Shown here: one piece after another, positions 6,595 to 14,027 of the stretch | Layout: each line of letters starts with the position of its first letter | How positions within the stretch are numbered: the stretch's first letter is position 1 | Assembly (NCBI GenBank): GCA_038232935.1 | Contig: JBBSMX010000098.1 | Span: 1-15,999, forward strand | Direction: 5' to 3' | Origin: JBBSMX01 sp038232935 | GTDB taxonomy: Bacteria; Bacteroidota; Rhodothermia; Rhodothermales; JANQRZ01 | DNA: 15,999 nt | Notes under the pieces: model-generated | Told to the model about the DNA's origin: nothing | Seen by the model: the letters and a program-made list of their open reading frames with translations, nothing else | Database searches by the model: none | Made by a program: the position numbers and the translations under genes

Positions 6595-7369
6595 ATGAGC
6601 GAGCGTATCCGTGCTCTCGTCGTCGACGATGAGGGGCCGGCGCGGCTTCGGCTGCAACGGCTCCTCGAGCGCGAACCCGACATCGACCTCGTCGGCGCGT
6701 GTTGTTGCGGCACGGAAGCGATCTCGATGGCGCGGGCCGAGCGGCCGGACCTCTCTCTTCCTCGACATCCGCATCCCGCCGGACGACGGGTTCGCCGTGC
6801 TCGAGGCGCTGGGAGATGACGTGCCGCCGGCCGTCGTGTTCGTGACCGCCTCCGACGAGTACGCGCTCCGGGCGTTCGAAGCGAACGCGCTCGACTACCT
6901 CCACAAACCGTTCTCGGCCGAGCGCTTCCAGGCGTCCCTCGCCCGCGTGCGGACGCGGCTCCGCGAGCACGAGGCGGGACGGCACCACGACCGCCTGCTC
7001 TCCCTCCTCAGTGACCACGCTGAGGACCGCGCGCACGCCGGCGTCGGCGACCGCCTCGTGATCAAAACCGGCAGCCAGCTCGTCTTCCTCGATCCGGGGG
7101 ACGTGGACTGGATCGAGGCCGAGGGGGTGTACGTCCGGCTCCAGGTCGGGGCCAAGTCGTACCTCCTGCGCGAGAGCCTCCACAACGTCGAGCAGCGGCT
7201 CGACCCCCGCCGGTTCCTCCGCATCCACCGCTCGACGATCCTGAACCTCGACCGGGCGAAGAAGATCGTCCCGCACTTCAACGGCGGAGCGCTCGTGATC
7301 CTCCGCGATGGGCGGCAGCTCAAGATGAGCCGGGGCTACCGCGACCGCGTCAGCGCGACGCTCGGCTAG
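6595..7369 (+). pseudogene. LytTR response regulator with a one-base frameshift in the receiver domain
   Basis: The ATG at 6595 follows a good Shine-Dalgarno sequence (GGGAGGAAGA, 6581-6590). The first frame gives MSERIRALVVDDEGPARLRL...ARAERPDL (residues 1-53), with the acidic pocket at Asp11/Asp12. The next part, LFLDIRIPPDDGFAVLEAL..., is in another frame. The switch falls in CTCTCTCTT (6751-6759), where one base is extra relative to the family pattern PDL(V/L)FLD. Read through, the protein would be 257 residues, normal for the family, with phosphoacceptor Asp57, Thr84, Lys104 and a C-terminal LytTR DNA-binding domain (~150-250, LVIKTGSQLVFLDPGDVDWIEAEGVYV...FLRIHRSTILNL). As written, translation from the ATG ends soon after the shift (stop at ~6817-6819), leaving no phosphorylation site and no DNA-binding domain. 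A sequencing error, slippage in the CT repeat, or true inactivation are all possible. No partner histidine kinase lies in the window. Confidence 0.85.
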
Positions 7370-7767
7370 CGCCCTGCGTTTCGCACGCGCGAGCGGGCCG
7401 TTCGCAACACGGCGGGGCGTTCTGCGACATCGGGGTAACTCGGGCGCTGATTTCCCGTAGCGAGGGGCAACCAATCGTCGCAACCTCCTCCCGCGACGTG
7501 CGGTGTTGAGATCGGGCCGGCTCCGGAGAAGGGATAGCTCCGGGGCCGGCCTTGTTGTGTGGCAGGCCTATTCCCGTTACCGGGGGCGAAAGGATAGTAG
7601 AGGGAGTGGGAGCCAGGGGCGAGCCGGTGCCCCGCCTTCTGCATTCCGCAACAGCCGGCGGCGACTCGCACCGGCGGCGGGCAGGCGGCAACAAAGGCGC
7701 TGGCAGCGGGGGCGGTGCGCGGTAGCCTGTGCGTGGAGTTCCTCCACCCACCCAGCCGGTGACCGCC
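7370..7767. other. 398-base non-coding stretch upstream of the SusC-like gene
   Basis: No convincing gene was found on either strand; the open frames present lack family resemblance. It holds one strong hairpin (7515-7551) and must contain the leader and promoter of the SusC-like gene, but no clear -7/-33 Bacteroidota promoter could be picked out. The last ~130 bases are rich in purine/GGC runs and may form the 5' leader. Confidence 0.5.
7515..7560 (+). terminator. Hairpin with 14-bp stem and U-rich tail, probable terminator
   Basis: GGCCGGCTCCGGAG (7515-7528) pairs with CTCCGGGGCCGGCC (7538-7551) along its full length with one G-U pair, leaving a 9-base loop. TTGTTGTGT follows. The polarity suits termination on the plus strand after the LytTR gene, although it lies 145 bases beyond that gene. 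It could instead act as an attenuator in the leader of the SusC-like gene. Confidence 0.5.
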
Positions 7768-10632
7768 ATGAACAGGTTGCTACTCGCTTTCGCTTTCGTC
7801 CTCTCGCTCGCCGTGCCCGTGCTTGCCCAAGACGCCGTCATCCGCGGCACCGTCACCGAAGCCGGCACCGATACCCCGCTCCCCGGCGTCAACGTGTTCC
7901 TCCAGGAGCTCCGTCTCGGCAGCGCCACGAACGTCGACGGCGAGTACGAGATTCCCGCCGTGGCGCCGGGCAGCTACACGCTCGTCGCCACGTTCGTCGG
8001 GTACAAGCGCTTCAGCACGCCCGTCACCGTCGCGTCCGGCGCGGCCGTCGTGCAGGACATTGCATTGCAAGAAGACCTCCTCGGGCTCGACGAGGTCGTC
8101 GTGACCGGGCAGGGCGCGGCCGTCGAGAGCCGCCGCCTCTCGACCACCGTCGAGGTCATCACGCCGCGCCAGCTCGCCGCCAACCCCGGCAACCGGCTCG
8201 ACGAACTGTTGCAGGCCCAGCTTCCGGGCGCACAGATCCGCTTCTCGTCCGGGCAGCCCGGCACGGCCAGCCTCATCCGCTCGCGCGGCCCGGTCTCGGC
8301 CTCCACCTCGACGACGCCTGTGATCTACGTCGACGGCGTCCGCGTCGACAACCTCAACACGGCGAGCGCGCTCGGCATCGACACCGGTGGCGCGCAGTCG
8401 AGCGCGATCCCTGACATCCCGCTCGAAAACATCGAGCGCATCGAGTTCATCAAGGGCGGGGCCGCGACCACGCTCTACGGCTCCGACGCCGCGAACGGCG
8501 TGATCCAGATCTTCACCAAGCGTGGGGTCGGCGGGCGGACGGCGCTCACGTTCGAGACCGAGCTCGGGTGGATGCAGGGGACGCAGGACTTCCTTCGCTT
8601 CGCGCAGACCGGCGACGTCCTCTACCGCGCCGGGCTCATCCAGCAGTACCGCCTCGGCGGCAGCGGCGGCAGCGAGGCGCTCAACTACAGCTTCTCCGGC
8701 AGCCTCTACGGCGACGAGGGCTTCCGCCCCGGCAACGACCAGCAGCAGTACAGCTTCCGCACCACCGTCGGCGCGCGCGTCACGCCCGCCGTCCGCTACA
8801 ACGGCACGTTCGGCTTCACCACCAGCGACTTCACGCGTGATGTCAACGCCAACAACGGGCTCGCCTCTTTCGGCAACCTCGAAGGCGGCACCGAAGGCGA
8901 CCTCAGTGAAATGACCGACGAAGAGATCGCTGCGATCGGGGACTCGATCCGCAACGTCGTCGGCCTCTACCGCTACGAGGGCGACACGCGCCGCTTCCAG
9001 ACCTCACAGCAGCTCGACTTCGTCCCGATGGAGCACCTCACGTTCAAAGGCATCGTCGGGCTCGACTACCGCGTCAACACGGAGCAGGAGACGCAGGCGC
9101 CGTCGTTCCTCAGCGCCGTCGGACTACCGCCGACCACGAGCCAGATCATCCGGAGCTCGCGCCGGTTCTTCGGCCTCACGCTCGAAGGCACGGCCCAGCA
9201 CCAGGGCGAGGTCGGGGACTTCTCGTTCATCAGCACGCTCGGCGGGCAGGTCTTCCGCGACGACGACCGGCAGGACGCCCTCGTGGCGACCAACATTGCC
9301 GAGGGCACGACCTCCGTCAACAACGCCGCCGACCAGACCTCGCTCGACTTCCAGCTCACCGTCGCCAACTACGGGGTCTACGTGCAGGAGAACGTCGGCT
9401 ACAAGAACCGCTACTTCATCGAGGGCGCGCTCCGGGCCGACGCCAACTCCGCCTTCGGCGACGAGATCGGGCTCGTGGTCTACCCGAAGATCGGCGCGGC
9501 GTACCAGCTCTCCGACGAGGCGTTCTGGAAGGGCAGCCCGCTTCTCCAAACGCTCGTCCCGAGCTTGAAGCTGCGGACGAACCTCGGCTTCGCCGGCAAC
9601 TTCCCGACGCCGTTCGCGAACGACCGGCTCGTCCTCGCCACCCCGATCCTCGGCGAGATCGCCTACACCTTCGACCAGGTCGGCAACGACGACCTCAAGC
9701 CGGAGCGGGTCCGCACGTTCGAGGTCGGGGCCAACCTCGGGCTCTACAACGAGCGCGTCGCCCTCGAAGTCACCTACTACAACTCCCGCACTCAGGACGC
9801 CCTCTTCACCGTCCCGTTCCTCCCGACGGCCGGCCTCGCCGCGCAGCTCTTCAACGTCGGCGAGATCGTGAACAAGGGGTGGGAGTTCGCCGCGCAGGCA
9901 TTCCTCGTGGACACGCGCGGCCTCGACCTCCGCCTCACCGCCTCGCTCAACACGCTCGACAACGAGGTCGTCGACGACGGTGGGATCGCGCCGTTCTCCG
10001 TCGGCGGGTTCACGTTCCTCGGGCAGTGGGTCGAGGAAGGCAAGCCCGTCGGGTTCCTCCGCGGCGGCAAGCCGACGTTCGACGCGGAGGGCAACCTCGT
10101 GGACGTCGAGCGCAACGCCGAGCTCGGCAGCCCGCTCCCCGACGTGTTCGGCACGTTCGGCCTCAACGCGACGCTCTTCGACCGCTTCCGCCTCTTCATC
10201 ACGGCCGACTACCAGCTCGGCGCGCAGGGCGTGGCCGTGGACGACGTGCTCCGCTTCTTCAATGGCTTCCCCGACGACGGCCGCATCCCGACCGACGCGG
10301 AGGGCAACCTCCAGGTCGGCCTGGCCAACTTCTTCGACATCGCAGGCATCTGGGTCGAGGACACGGACTTCCTCAAGGTCCGGCTGATCTCGGCGAGCTA
10401 TACCGTGCCCGACCGGTGGTTCCGCAACCCGTACGTCCGCAACCTCGACATCGGCGTCCGCGTCGTCAATCCGTTCAACTTCGTCGCCTCGTCCTTCGAC
10501 CCCGAGGTGACGGGGGCGAACGGGCAGAGCGGGACGGGCGGCGTACAGGACGGCGTGAACCTCGGCGTGTTCGCCTTCGGCACGGAGTCGCCGCCGCGGC
10601 AGTTCCTCCTCAACGTCAAGCTCGGATTCTAA
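7768..10632 (+). CDS. SusC/RagA-like TonB-dependent outer-membrane receptor
   Basis: The product is 954 residues. The ATG at 7768 opens a signal peptide (MNRLLLAFAFVLSLAVPVLAQ, 1-21). A carboxypeptidase-regulatory-like domain (~24-101, VIRGTVTEAGTDTPLPGVNVFL...TNVDGEYEIPAVAPGSYTL) is followed by the TonB-box-like LDEVVVTG (107-114). The plug domain (~120-252) contains TPVIYVDGVRVDN and the SusC signature IERIEFIKGGAATTLYGSDAANGVIQIFTKRG. A beta-barrel follows and ends in RQFLLNVKLGF with a terminal Phe. Such receptors import oligosaccharides, peptides or other large ligands across the outer membrane with energy from TonB/ExbBD, together with a SusD-like surface lipoprotein, here the next gene. 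No glycosidase, peptidase or sensor is adjacent, so the ligand cannot be inferred. Codon use matches the neighbours. Confidence 0.95.
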   Translation: MNRLLLAFAFVLSLAVPVLAQDAVIRGTVTEAGTDTPLPGVNVFLQELRLGSATNVDGEYEIPAVAPGSYTLVATFVGYKRFSTPVTVASGAAVVQDIALQEDLLGLDEVVVTGQGAAVESRRLSTTVEVITPRQLAANPGNRLDELLQAQLPGAQIRFSSGQPGTASLIRSRGPVSASTSTTPVIYVDGVRVDNLNTASALGIDTGGAQSSAIPDIPLENIERIEFIKGGAATTLYGSDAANGVIQIFTKRGVGGRTALTFETELGWMQGTQDFLRFAQTGDVLYRAGLIQQYRLGGSGGSEALNYSFSGSLYGDEGFRPGNDQQQYSFRTTVGARVTPAVRYNGTFGFTTSDFTRDVNANNGLASFGNLEGGTEGDLSEMTDEEIAAIGDSIRNVVGLYRYEGDTRRFQTSQQLDFVPMEHLTFKGIVGLDYRVNTEQETQAPSFLSAVGLPPTTSQIIRSSRRFFGLTLEGTAQHQGEVGDFSFISTLGGQVFRDDDRQDALVATNIAEGTTSVNNAADQTSLDFQLTVANYGVYVQENVGYKNRYFIEGALRADANSAFGDEIGLVVYPKIGAAYQLSDEAFWKGSPLLQTLVPSLKLRTNLGFAGNFPTPFANDRLVLATPILGEIAYTFDQVGNDDLKPERVRTFEVGANLGLYNERVALEVTYYNSRTQDALFTVPFLPTAGLAAQLFNVGEIVNKGWEFAAQAFLVDTRGLDLRLTASLNTLDNEVVDDGGIAPFSVGGFTFLGQWVEEGKPVGFLRGGKPTFDAEGNLVDVERNAELGSPLPDVFGTFGLNATLFDRFRLFITADYQLGAQGVAVDDVLRFFNGFPDDGRIPTDAEGNLQVGLANFFDIAGIWVEDTDFLKVRLISASYTVPDRWFRNPYVRNLDIGVRVVNPFNFVASSFDPEVTGANGQSGTGGVQDGVNLGVFAFGTESPPRQFLLNVKLGF

Positions 10633-10643
10633 CCGCGCCCACC

Positions 10644-10671
10644 GTAGGGGCACGGCATGCCGTGCCCCTAC
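10644..10671. repeat. Perfect 28-bp palindrome between the SusC- and SusD-like genes
   Basis: The half-site GTAGGGGCACGGCA (10644-10657) is followed directly by its exact reverse complement (10658-10671) with no spacer base. It lies 11 bases after the SusC-like stop codon and 16 bases before the SusD-like ATG. There is no U-tract. It could be a copy of a dispersed intergenic palindromic repeat or an mRNA hairpin that sets the ratio of the two proteins; only one copy is in this window. Confidence 0.85.
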
Positions 10672-10687
10672 CGCAAACCCACCTGCC

Positions 10688-12172
10688 ATGAACACGCTGC
10701 TACGCTCCGTACTCGCCGCCGTGCTCTTCGGCGCGCTCCTCGTCTTCGCCGCCTCGTTCGCCGGGTGCGACCTCCTCGACCCGAGAAGCGTCGAGAACCC
10801 GAACGTGACCGAGGACGACTTCCTCAACTTTCCCGACCCGATGGCGTCGTGGCTCCGGGGGATGGAGCGGCAGATCGCCCTCGCCCTCAACAACCAGCAG
10901 AACGACCTCGAGACGGGCTACCTCCCCGCCGCCGAGATCGCCTCGGACAACTACGCCAACACCGCCACGTTCTTCAACCAGTTCCTCGACGACCTCACCA
11001 TCGACAACACCGACGACACGTTCGAGACGGCGCTGCAAGAGATTTCCGACCTCCGCGAGAGCGCCGAGTTCGGGCTGACGCGCGTCGCCGCCGCCGACGA
11101 GAACACGACGGACGCGCAGCGCGCCGAGCTCCACTTCTACAAGGGGATGGCGCACCTCCTCACCGGCGAGATCTGGCACAGCGCGCCGGCCGACTCGGGC
11201 GGGGCCGCCGTGCCCTCGTCTGAGCAGTTCGCCATCGCCGTCGCGTCGTTCGACGAGGCGCTTGCGCTCGATCCCGGCCGCGTGGACTACACGGTCGCGC
11301 TCGCCCGTACGTACCGCAACCTCGGCGACCGCGCCGCCGCCCGCACGGCGGCCGAAGCGGCCATCGCCGCCGACCCGGACTTCGCCCGCTTCGCGCGGTA
11401 CGACTTTACCAACAACCTCGAAAACGACGTCCAGCTCGCCATGTTCGGGCGGCCGCAGAACGACCTCCAGCCGCTCCCGCGCCTCGACTTCCTCGACCCG
11501 AAGTTCAGCAACTCCGCCGCGCCGAACGTGAACGACGATCAGGAAGCCGACGTCGCCTACATCAAAGGCGAGGAGGCGTTCCTCATCCTCGCCGAAGCCC
11601 AACTCGCCGACGGCGACCTCGCGGGTGCCCAGGCGACCCTCACCGACCTGCTCGGCGTGGTCGAGGGCCGGAAGCGCGCGACGTTCAGCGACGCCGATGA
11701 CCCCCGCCTCAACCTCGGCGGGTCGGCTCGCCCCACGGGGAGCGACTGGCTCGTCGCCGCCAGCCCGGAAGCGCCGTTCCGCGACGGCCTCATGCTGGAC
11801 CGCAGCGAACGCATCACCGTCCCCGTCATCTCCGGCACCTCCGTCACCGCCGACCGGATCGCCGCGCTCGCCGGTCTCGACGAGGCGCTGGAGCTCCTCT
11901 ACCTCCTGCGGCAGGAGATCTTCATCGGCGAGGGCCGGCGGATGATGGACCTCGGCATCAAGTGGGCCGTCCCGTTCGCGGAGCTCCTCGTCAACCCCAA
12001 CATCAGCGAGGACGATGCGGCAGCGTCGGGCCTCGTGCCGGACTTCCTCCCCGCCGTCGAGATGGACGCCTTCGTCGTGGACGAGGACGCCCGCACGGTG
12101 ACGATCCTCCACGACCTCAACCGGATCCTCGTCGAGAACAAAGCCTCCGATCTCGTTCTCCCGTTGCACTGA
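10688..12172 (+). CDS. SusD/RagB-like surface lipoprotein
   Basis: The product is 494 residues. An N-terminal signal ends in a lipobox-like SFAGC with Cys27 as the probable lipidated residue (Phe at -3 is atypical but tolerated). TPR-like helices are visible at ~178-240 (FAIAVASFDEALALDPGRVDYTVALARTYRNLGDRAAARTAAEAAIAADPDF). A SusD-type later part includes ADVAYIKGEEAFLILAEAQLADGDLAGAQATL and LLYLLRQEIFIGEGRRMMDLGIKW, the latter corresponding to the 'RxxEFxxEGxRxxDL' signature. SusD-like proteins cap the SusC barrel and capture the ligand at the cell surface. Its place 55 bases behind the SusC-like gene supports the pairing. The N-terminal helical region is divergent, so it may belong to a SusD subfamily seen outside gut Bacteroidetes. 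Ligand unknown. Confidence 0.88.
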   Translation: MNTLLRSVLAAVLFGALLVFAASFAGCDLLDPRSVENPNVTEDDFLNFPDPMASWLRGMERQIALALNNQQNDLETGYLPAAEIASDNYANTATFFNQFLDDLTIDNTDDTFETALQEISDLRESAEFGLTRVAAADENTTDAQRAELHFYKGMAHLLTGEIWHSAPADSGGAAVPSSEQFAIAVASFDEALALDPGRVDYTVALARTYRNLGDRAAARTAAEAAIAADPDFARFARYDFTNNLENDVQLAMFGRPQNDLQPLPRLDFLDPKFSNSAAPNVNDDQEADVAYIKGEEAFLILAEAQLADGDLAGAQATLTDLLGVVEGRKRATFSDADDPRLNLGGSARPTGSDWLVAASPEAPFRDGLMLDRSERITVPVISGTSVTADRIAALAGLDEALELLYLLRQEIFIGEGRRMMDLGIKWAVPFAELLVNPNISEDDAAASGLVPDFLPAVEMDAFVVDEDARTVTILHDLNRILVENKASDLVLPLH

Positions 12173-12197
12173 GCAGGAGGTGCCGAGAGCGCGCGGC

Positions 12198-12237
12198 GAG
12201 GGCCGGGACACTACCGCATCCCGGCCCTCCAGCTTTA
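12198..12237 (+). terminator. Rho-independent-like terminator after the SusCD-like pair
   Basis: GAGGGCCGGGA (12198-12208) pairs perfectly with TCCCGGCCCTC (12219-12229) around a 10-base loop, followed by CAGCTTTA. It sits 26 bases after the SusD-like stop codon. The U-tract is short, so efficiency is uncertain, but stem and position fit transcription termination of the pair. Confidence 0.65.
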
Positions 12238-12295
12238 TAGGCTCCCCGCGATCACGGGCGGATATCTTCGTCCTCAACCGCCCATGCGTGTGAGT

Positions 12296-12661
12296 TCACG
12301 TCGCCTCGAAGTGCGGGTTGTGAATGACCCCGAGCACGTTGCCGAACGGGTCGAGGACGGCCCCGAGCCGGATGCCGCCGCCGACGTCTTGGATGGGTTC
12401 GTGGGACGTGGCGCCGTTTTCTAGAAGTCGGGCGAAGGCCGCGTCGGCGTCGTCCACGCCCCAGTAGACCGTCGCGCCGCCCGGCCCCATCGCTGCGCCG
12501 TCGTCGGCAGGCACGAGGCCGAGCTCGAAGCCGCCGACATTGAAGCCGACGTAGAACGGCTCGTCGAAGTAGGGGCCGAAGCCGAGGATCTCCGTGTACC
12601 ACGCTTTCGCGCGGTCGAAGTCACGGACGGAGTAGGTGGTGGTGCGAAGGCCGTGGAGCAT
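12296..12661 (-). CDS. VOC-superfamily (glyoxalase/bleomycin-resistance fold) protein
   Basis: The product is 121 residues, one VOC domain made of two beta-alpha-beta-beta-beta modules. The first module is LRTTTYSVRDFDRAKAWYTEILGFGPYFDEPFYVGFNVGGFELGLVPAD; the second is ATVYWGVDDADAAFARLLENGATSHEPIQDVGGGIRLGAVLDPFGNVLGVIHNP. The motif DPFGNVLG is a strong family mark. The usual metal-ligand Glu near the C-terminus is not evident (IHNP), so enzymatic activity is uncertain; relatives include glyoxalases, dioxygenases and antibiotic-binding proteins. It is cytoplasmic, with no signal. It is transcribed towards the SusD-like gene and divergently from the HipA-like gene, with a 113-base spacer that must hold both promoters. 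No partner gene clarifies its substrate. Confidence 0.88.
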   Translation of the reverse strand: MLHGLRTTTYSVRDFDRAKAWYTEILGFGPYFDEPFYVGFNVGGFELGLVPADDGAAMGPGGATVYWGVDDADAAFARLLENGATSHEPIQDVGGGIRLGAVLDPFGNVLGVIHNPHFEAT

Positions 12662-12774
12662 GGCGGGCAGAGGAAGGAGAAAGGTGAGGACAAGGAACGG
12701 TGCCGACTGCGTCCGCGCAAGGCCGGAACGCTGCGTCGGTCTGACGCTACAAGGGGCAACCGACTCCGCCTCCC

Positions 12775-13638
12775 ATGCCTCTTCTCCCTATTCCAGCGCA
12801 TTCCGCCGTCCGCTATGCCGTGCCGCTCCGCGAGGGCGGCTCGCTCCCGGCGATCGTCGAGACCGAGGGCGATGAGCTGTTCGTGGTCAAGTTTCGAGGG
12901 GCGGGGCAGGGCGCGCGGGCGCTCATCGCCGAACTGATCGTCGGGCGGCTCGCAGAGCACGTCGGGTTGCCCGTGCCACAGCTCGCGCTCGTCCACCTCG
13001 ACGAGGGGTTCGGGCGGACGGAGCCGGATCCGGAGATACAGGATATCCTGCGCGGCAGTCGCGGTGCGAACGTCGGGCTCCGCTACCTCGACGGGGCCTT
13101 CACCTACGACCCCGTCGCCATCGCCGACATGATTACGCCGGAGCAGGCCGCCGACACCATCTGGCTCGACGCGCTGACGACGAACATCGACCGGACGCCG
13201 CGTAACCCGAACCTCCTGCTGTGGGAGGACGACGTGTGGCTGATCGACCACGGCGCGGCGCTCTACTTCCACCACGACTGGCCGAGCGTGGACGAGGTCC
13301 GCGCCCGCGCGCCGTTCGCGCCGATCAAAGACCACGTCTTGCTTCCTCGGGCCGAAAGCATCACCGACGCGGATGCCCGGCTCGCCCCACTTCTCACGGA
13401 CGAGGTGGTGCGCTCCGTGGTGGACGCAGTGCCTGATGCCTTGCTGATGGACGCGCCCGAAGGTCGCACGCCGCCGTTCGAAACCCCCGAGGCGAACCGG
13501 CAGGCCTACCTCGACTACTTCCACGCCCGCCTCGCCGGCCCCCGCGCCTCCGGGACTCGTCCCTTCGCCGACGTAGCCGAGCGAGCCCGTCAGGCTGTGC
13601 AAGCGGCGAAGCCCGAGACGCTGGGATACCGCCGATGA
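12775..13638 (+). CDS. HipA-like kinase-fold protein
   Basis: The product is 287 residues. Kinase-like landmarks are visible in order: Lys39 in LFVVKFRG (ATP-binding lysine), the helix ALIAELIVGRLAEHVGLPVP (~49-68), a catalytic loop LTTNIDRTPRNPNLLL (Asp139, Asn144 or Asn146) and IDHG (Asp158) as the metal-binding DFG equivalent. The loop resembles the 'NxDRHxxN' of HipA kinases; the protein fits the short HipA-like ('HipA_2') group, which lacks the N-terminal domain of classical HipA (about 440 residues). Classical HipA phosphorylates glutamyl-tRNA synthetase and is held by the HipB antitoxin; here there is no HipB-like DNA-binding partner. Instead its stop codon overlaps the start of a DUF3037 gene (ATGA), so the two are translationally coupled. 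Active kinase is likely from the residues; the substrate is unknown. Confidence 0.85.
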   Translation: MPLLPIPAHSAVRYAVPLREGGSLPAIVETEGDELFVVKFRGAGQGARALIAELIVGRLAEHVGLPVPQLALVHLDEGFGRTEPDPEIQDILRGSRGANVGLRYLDGAFTYDPVAIADMITPEQAADTIWLDALTTNIDRTPRNPNLLLWEDDVWLIDHGAALYFHHDWPSVDEVRARAPFAPIKDHVLLPRAESITDADARLAPLLTDEVVRSVVDAVPDALLMDAPEGRTPPFETPEANRQAYLDYFHARLAGPRASGTRPFADVAERARQAVQAAKPETLGYRR

Positions 13639-14027
13639 GCGCGCCGATTCATGACTACGACTACGCTACCGTCCGTGTCGTGCCGTGCGTCCACCGCGGG
13701 GATTTCTTGACGGTGGGCGTCGTGCTGCACGCCCGAACGGCAGGGTTCCTCGCCGCACGGAGCCGGCGCGACGCGGCGTGGCTCGCCGCCTGTTGCCCCG
13801 ACGTCGACGCCGATGTGCTGCTCCGGTACCTCGCCGCGTACGAGCGCGTGGCCGAGGGCGGAGCCCACGCGGGGCCGGTTGGGCTGCTCCCGCCGAGCGA
13901 GCGGTTCCACTGGCTGACGGCCCCGCGCAGCGCCGTGCTGCAGACCTCGCCCGTCCACACCGGACGAACGTCGGATCCCGCCGCCACGCTCGACCACCTC
14001 TTTGCGCAGCACGTCGAGCGGCCCTAA
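13635..14027 (+). CDS. DUF3037-family protein coupled to the HipA-like kinase
   Basis: The product is 130 residues and soluble, with no signal or membrane segment. The N-terminus HDYDYATVRVVPCVHRGDFLTVGVVLHARTAGFLAAR is the characteristic DUF3037 block, and FHWLTAPRSAVLQTSPVHTG..DPAATLDHLF is the conserved C-terminal block. The family has no established biochemical role to my knowledge. It is often encoded next to a HipA-like protein, as here, and the 4-base ATGA overlap implies coupled translation in a near-fixed ratio, as expected for subunits or a toxin/antidote pair. At its other end the TAA stop shares bases with the stop codon of the converging regulator remnant. Family call is fairly secure; function is open. 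Confidence 0.85.
   Translation: MSAPIHDYDYATVRVVPCVHRGDFLTVGVVLHARTAGFLAARSRRDAAWLAACCPDVDADVLLRYLAAYERVAEGGAHAGPVGLLPPSERFHWLTAPRSAVLQTSPVHTGRTSDPAATLDHLFAQHVERP

Noticed and set aside
6751..6759. Programmed ribosomal frameshift as explanation for the split LytTR gene
   Set aside because: CTCTCTCTT is not a known slippery heptamer, no stimulatory structure was seen, and the family does not use recoding; error or mutation is simpler.
7350..7928. Minus-strand open frame in the spacer before the SusC-like gene
   Set aside because: It overlaps both flanking genes and has no motif or plausible start signal; treated as non-coding.
9124..10893. 589-codon minus-strand frame over the SusC-like gene
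   Set aside because: Antisense shadow with strings of Glu/Val/Arg and no recognisable fold; the sense strand encodes a well-supported receptor.
10700..12277. 525-codon minus-strand frame over the SusD-like gene
   Set aside because: Same type of antisense artefact; the sense strand has signal, lipobox and SusD signature.
12421..13602. 393-codon minus-strand frame across the VOC and HipA-like genes
   Set aside because: It covers the intergenic spacer and is antisense to the kinase gene; the VOC protein in its own frame explains the minus-strand coding.
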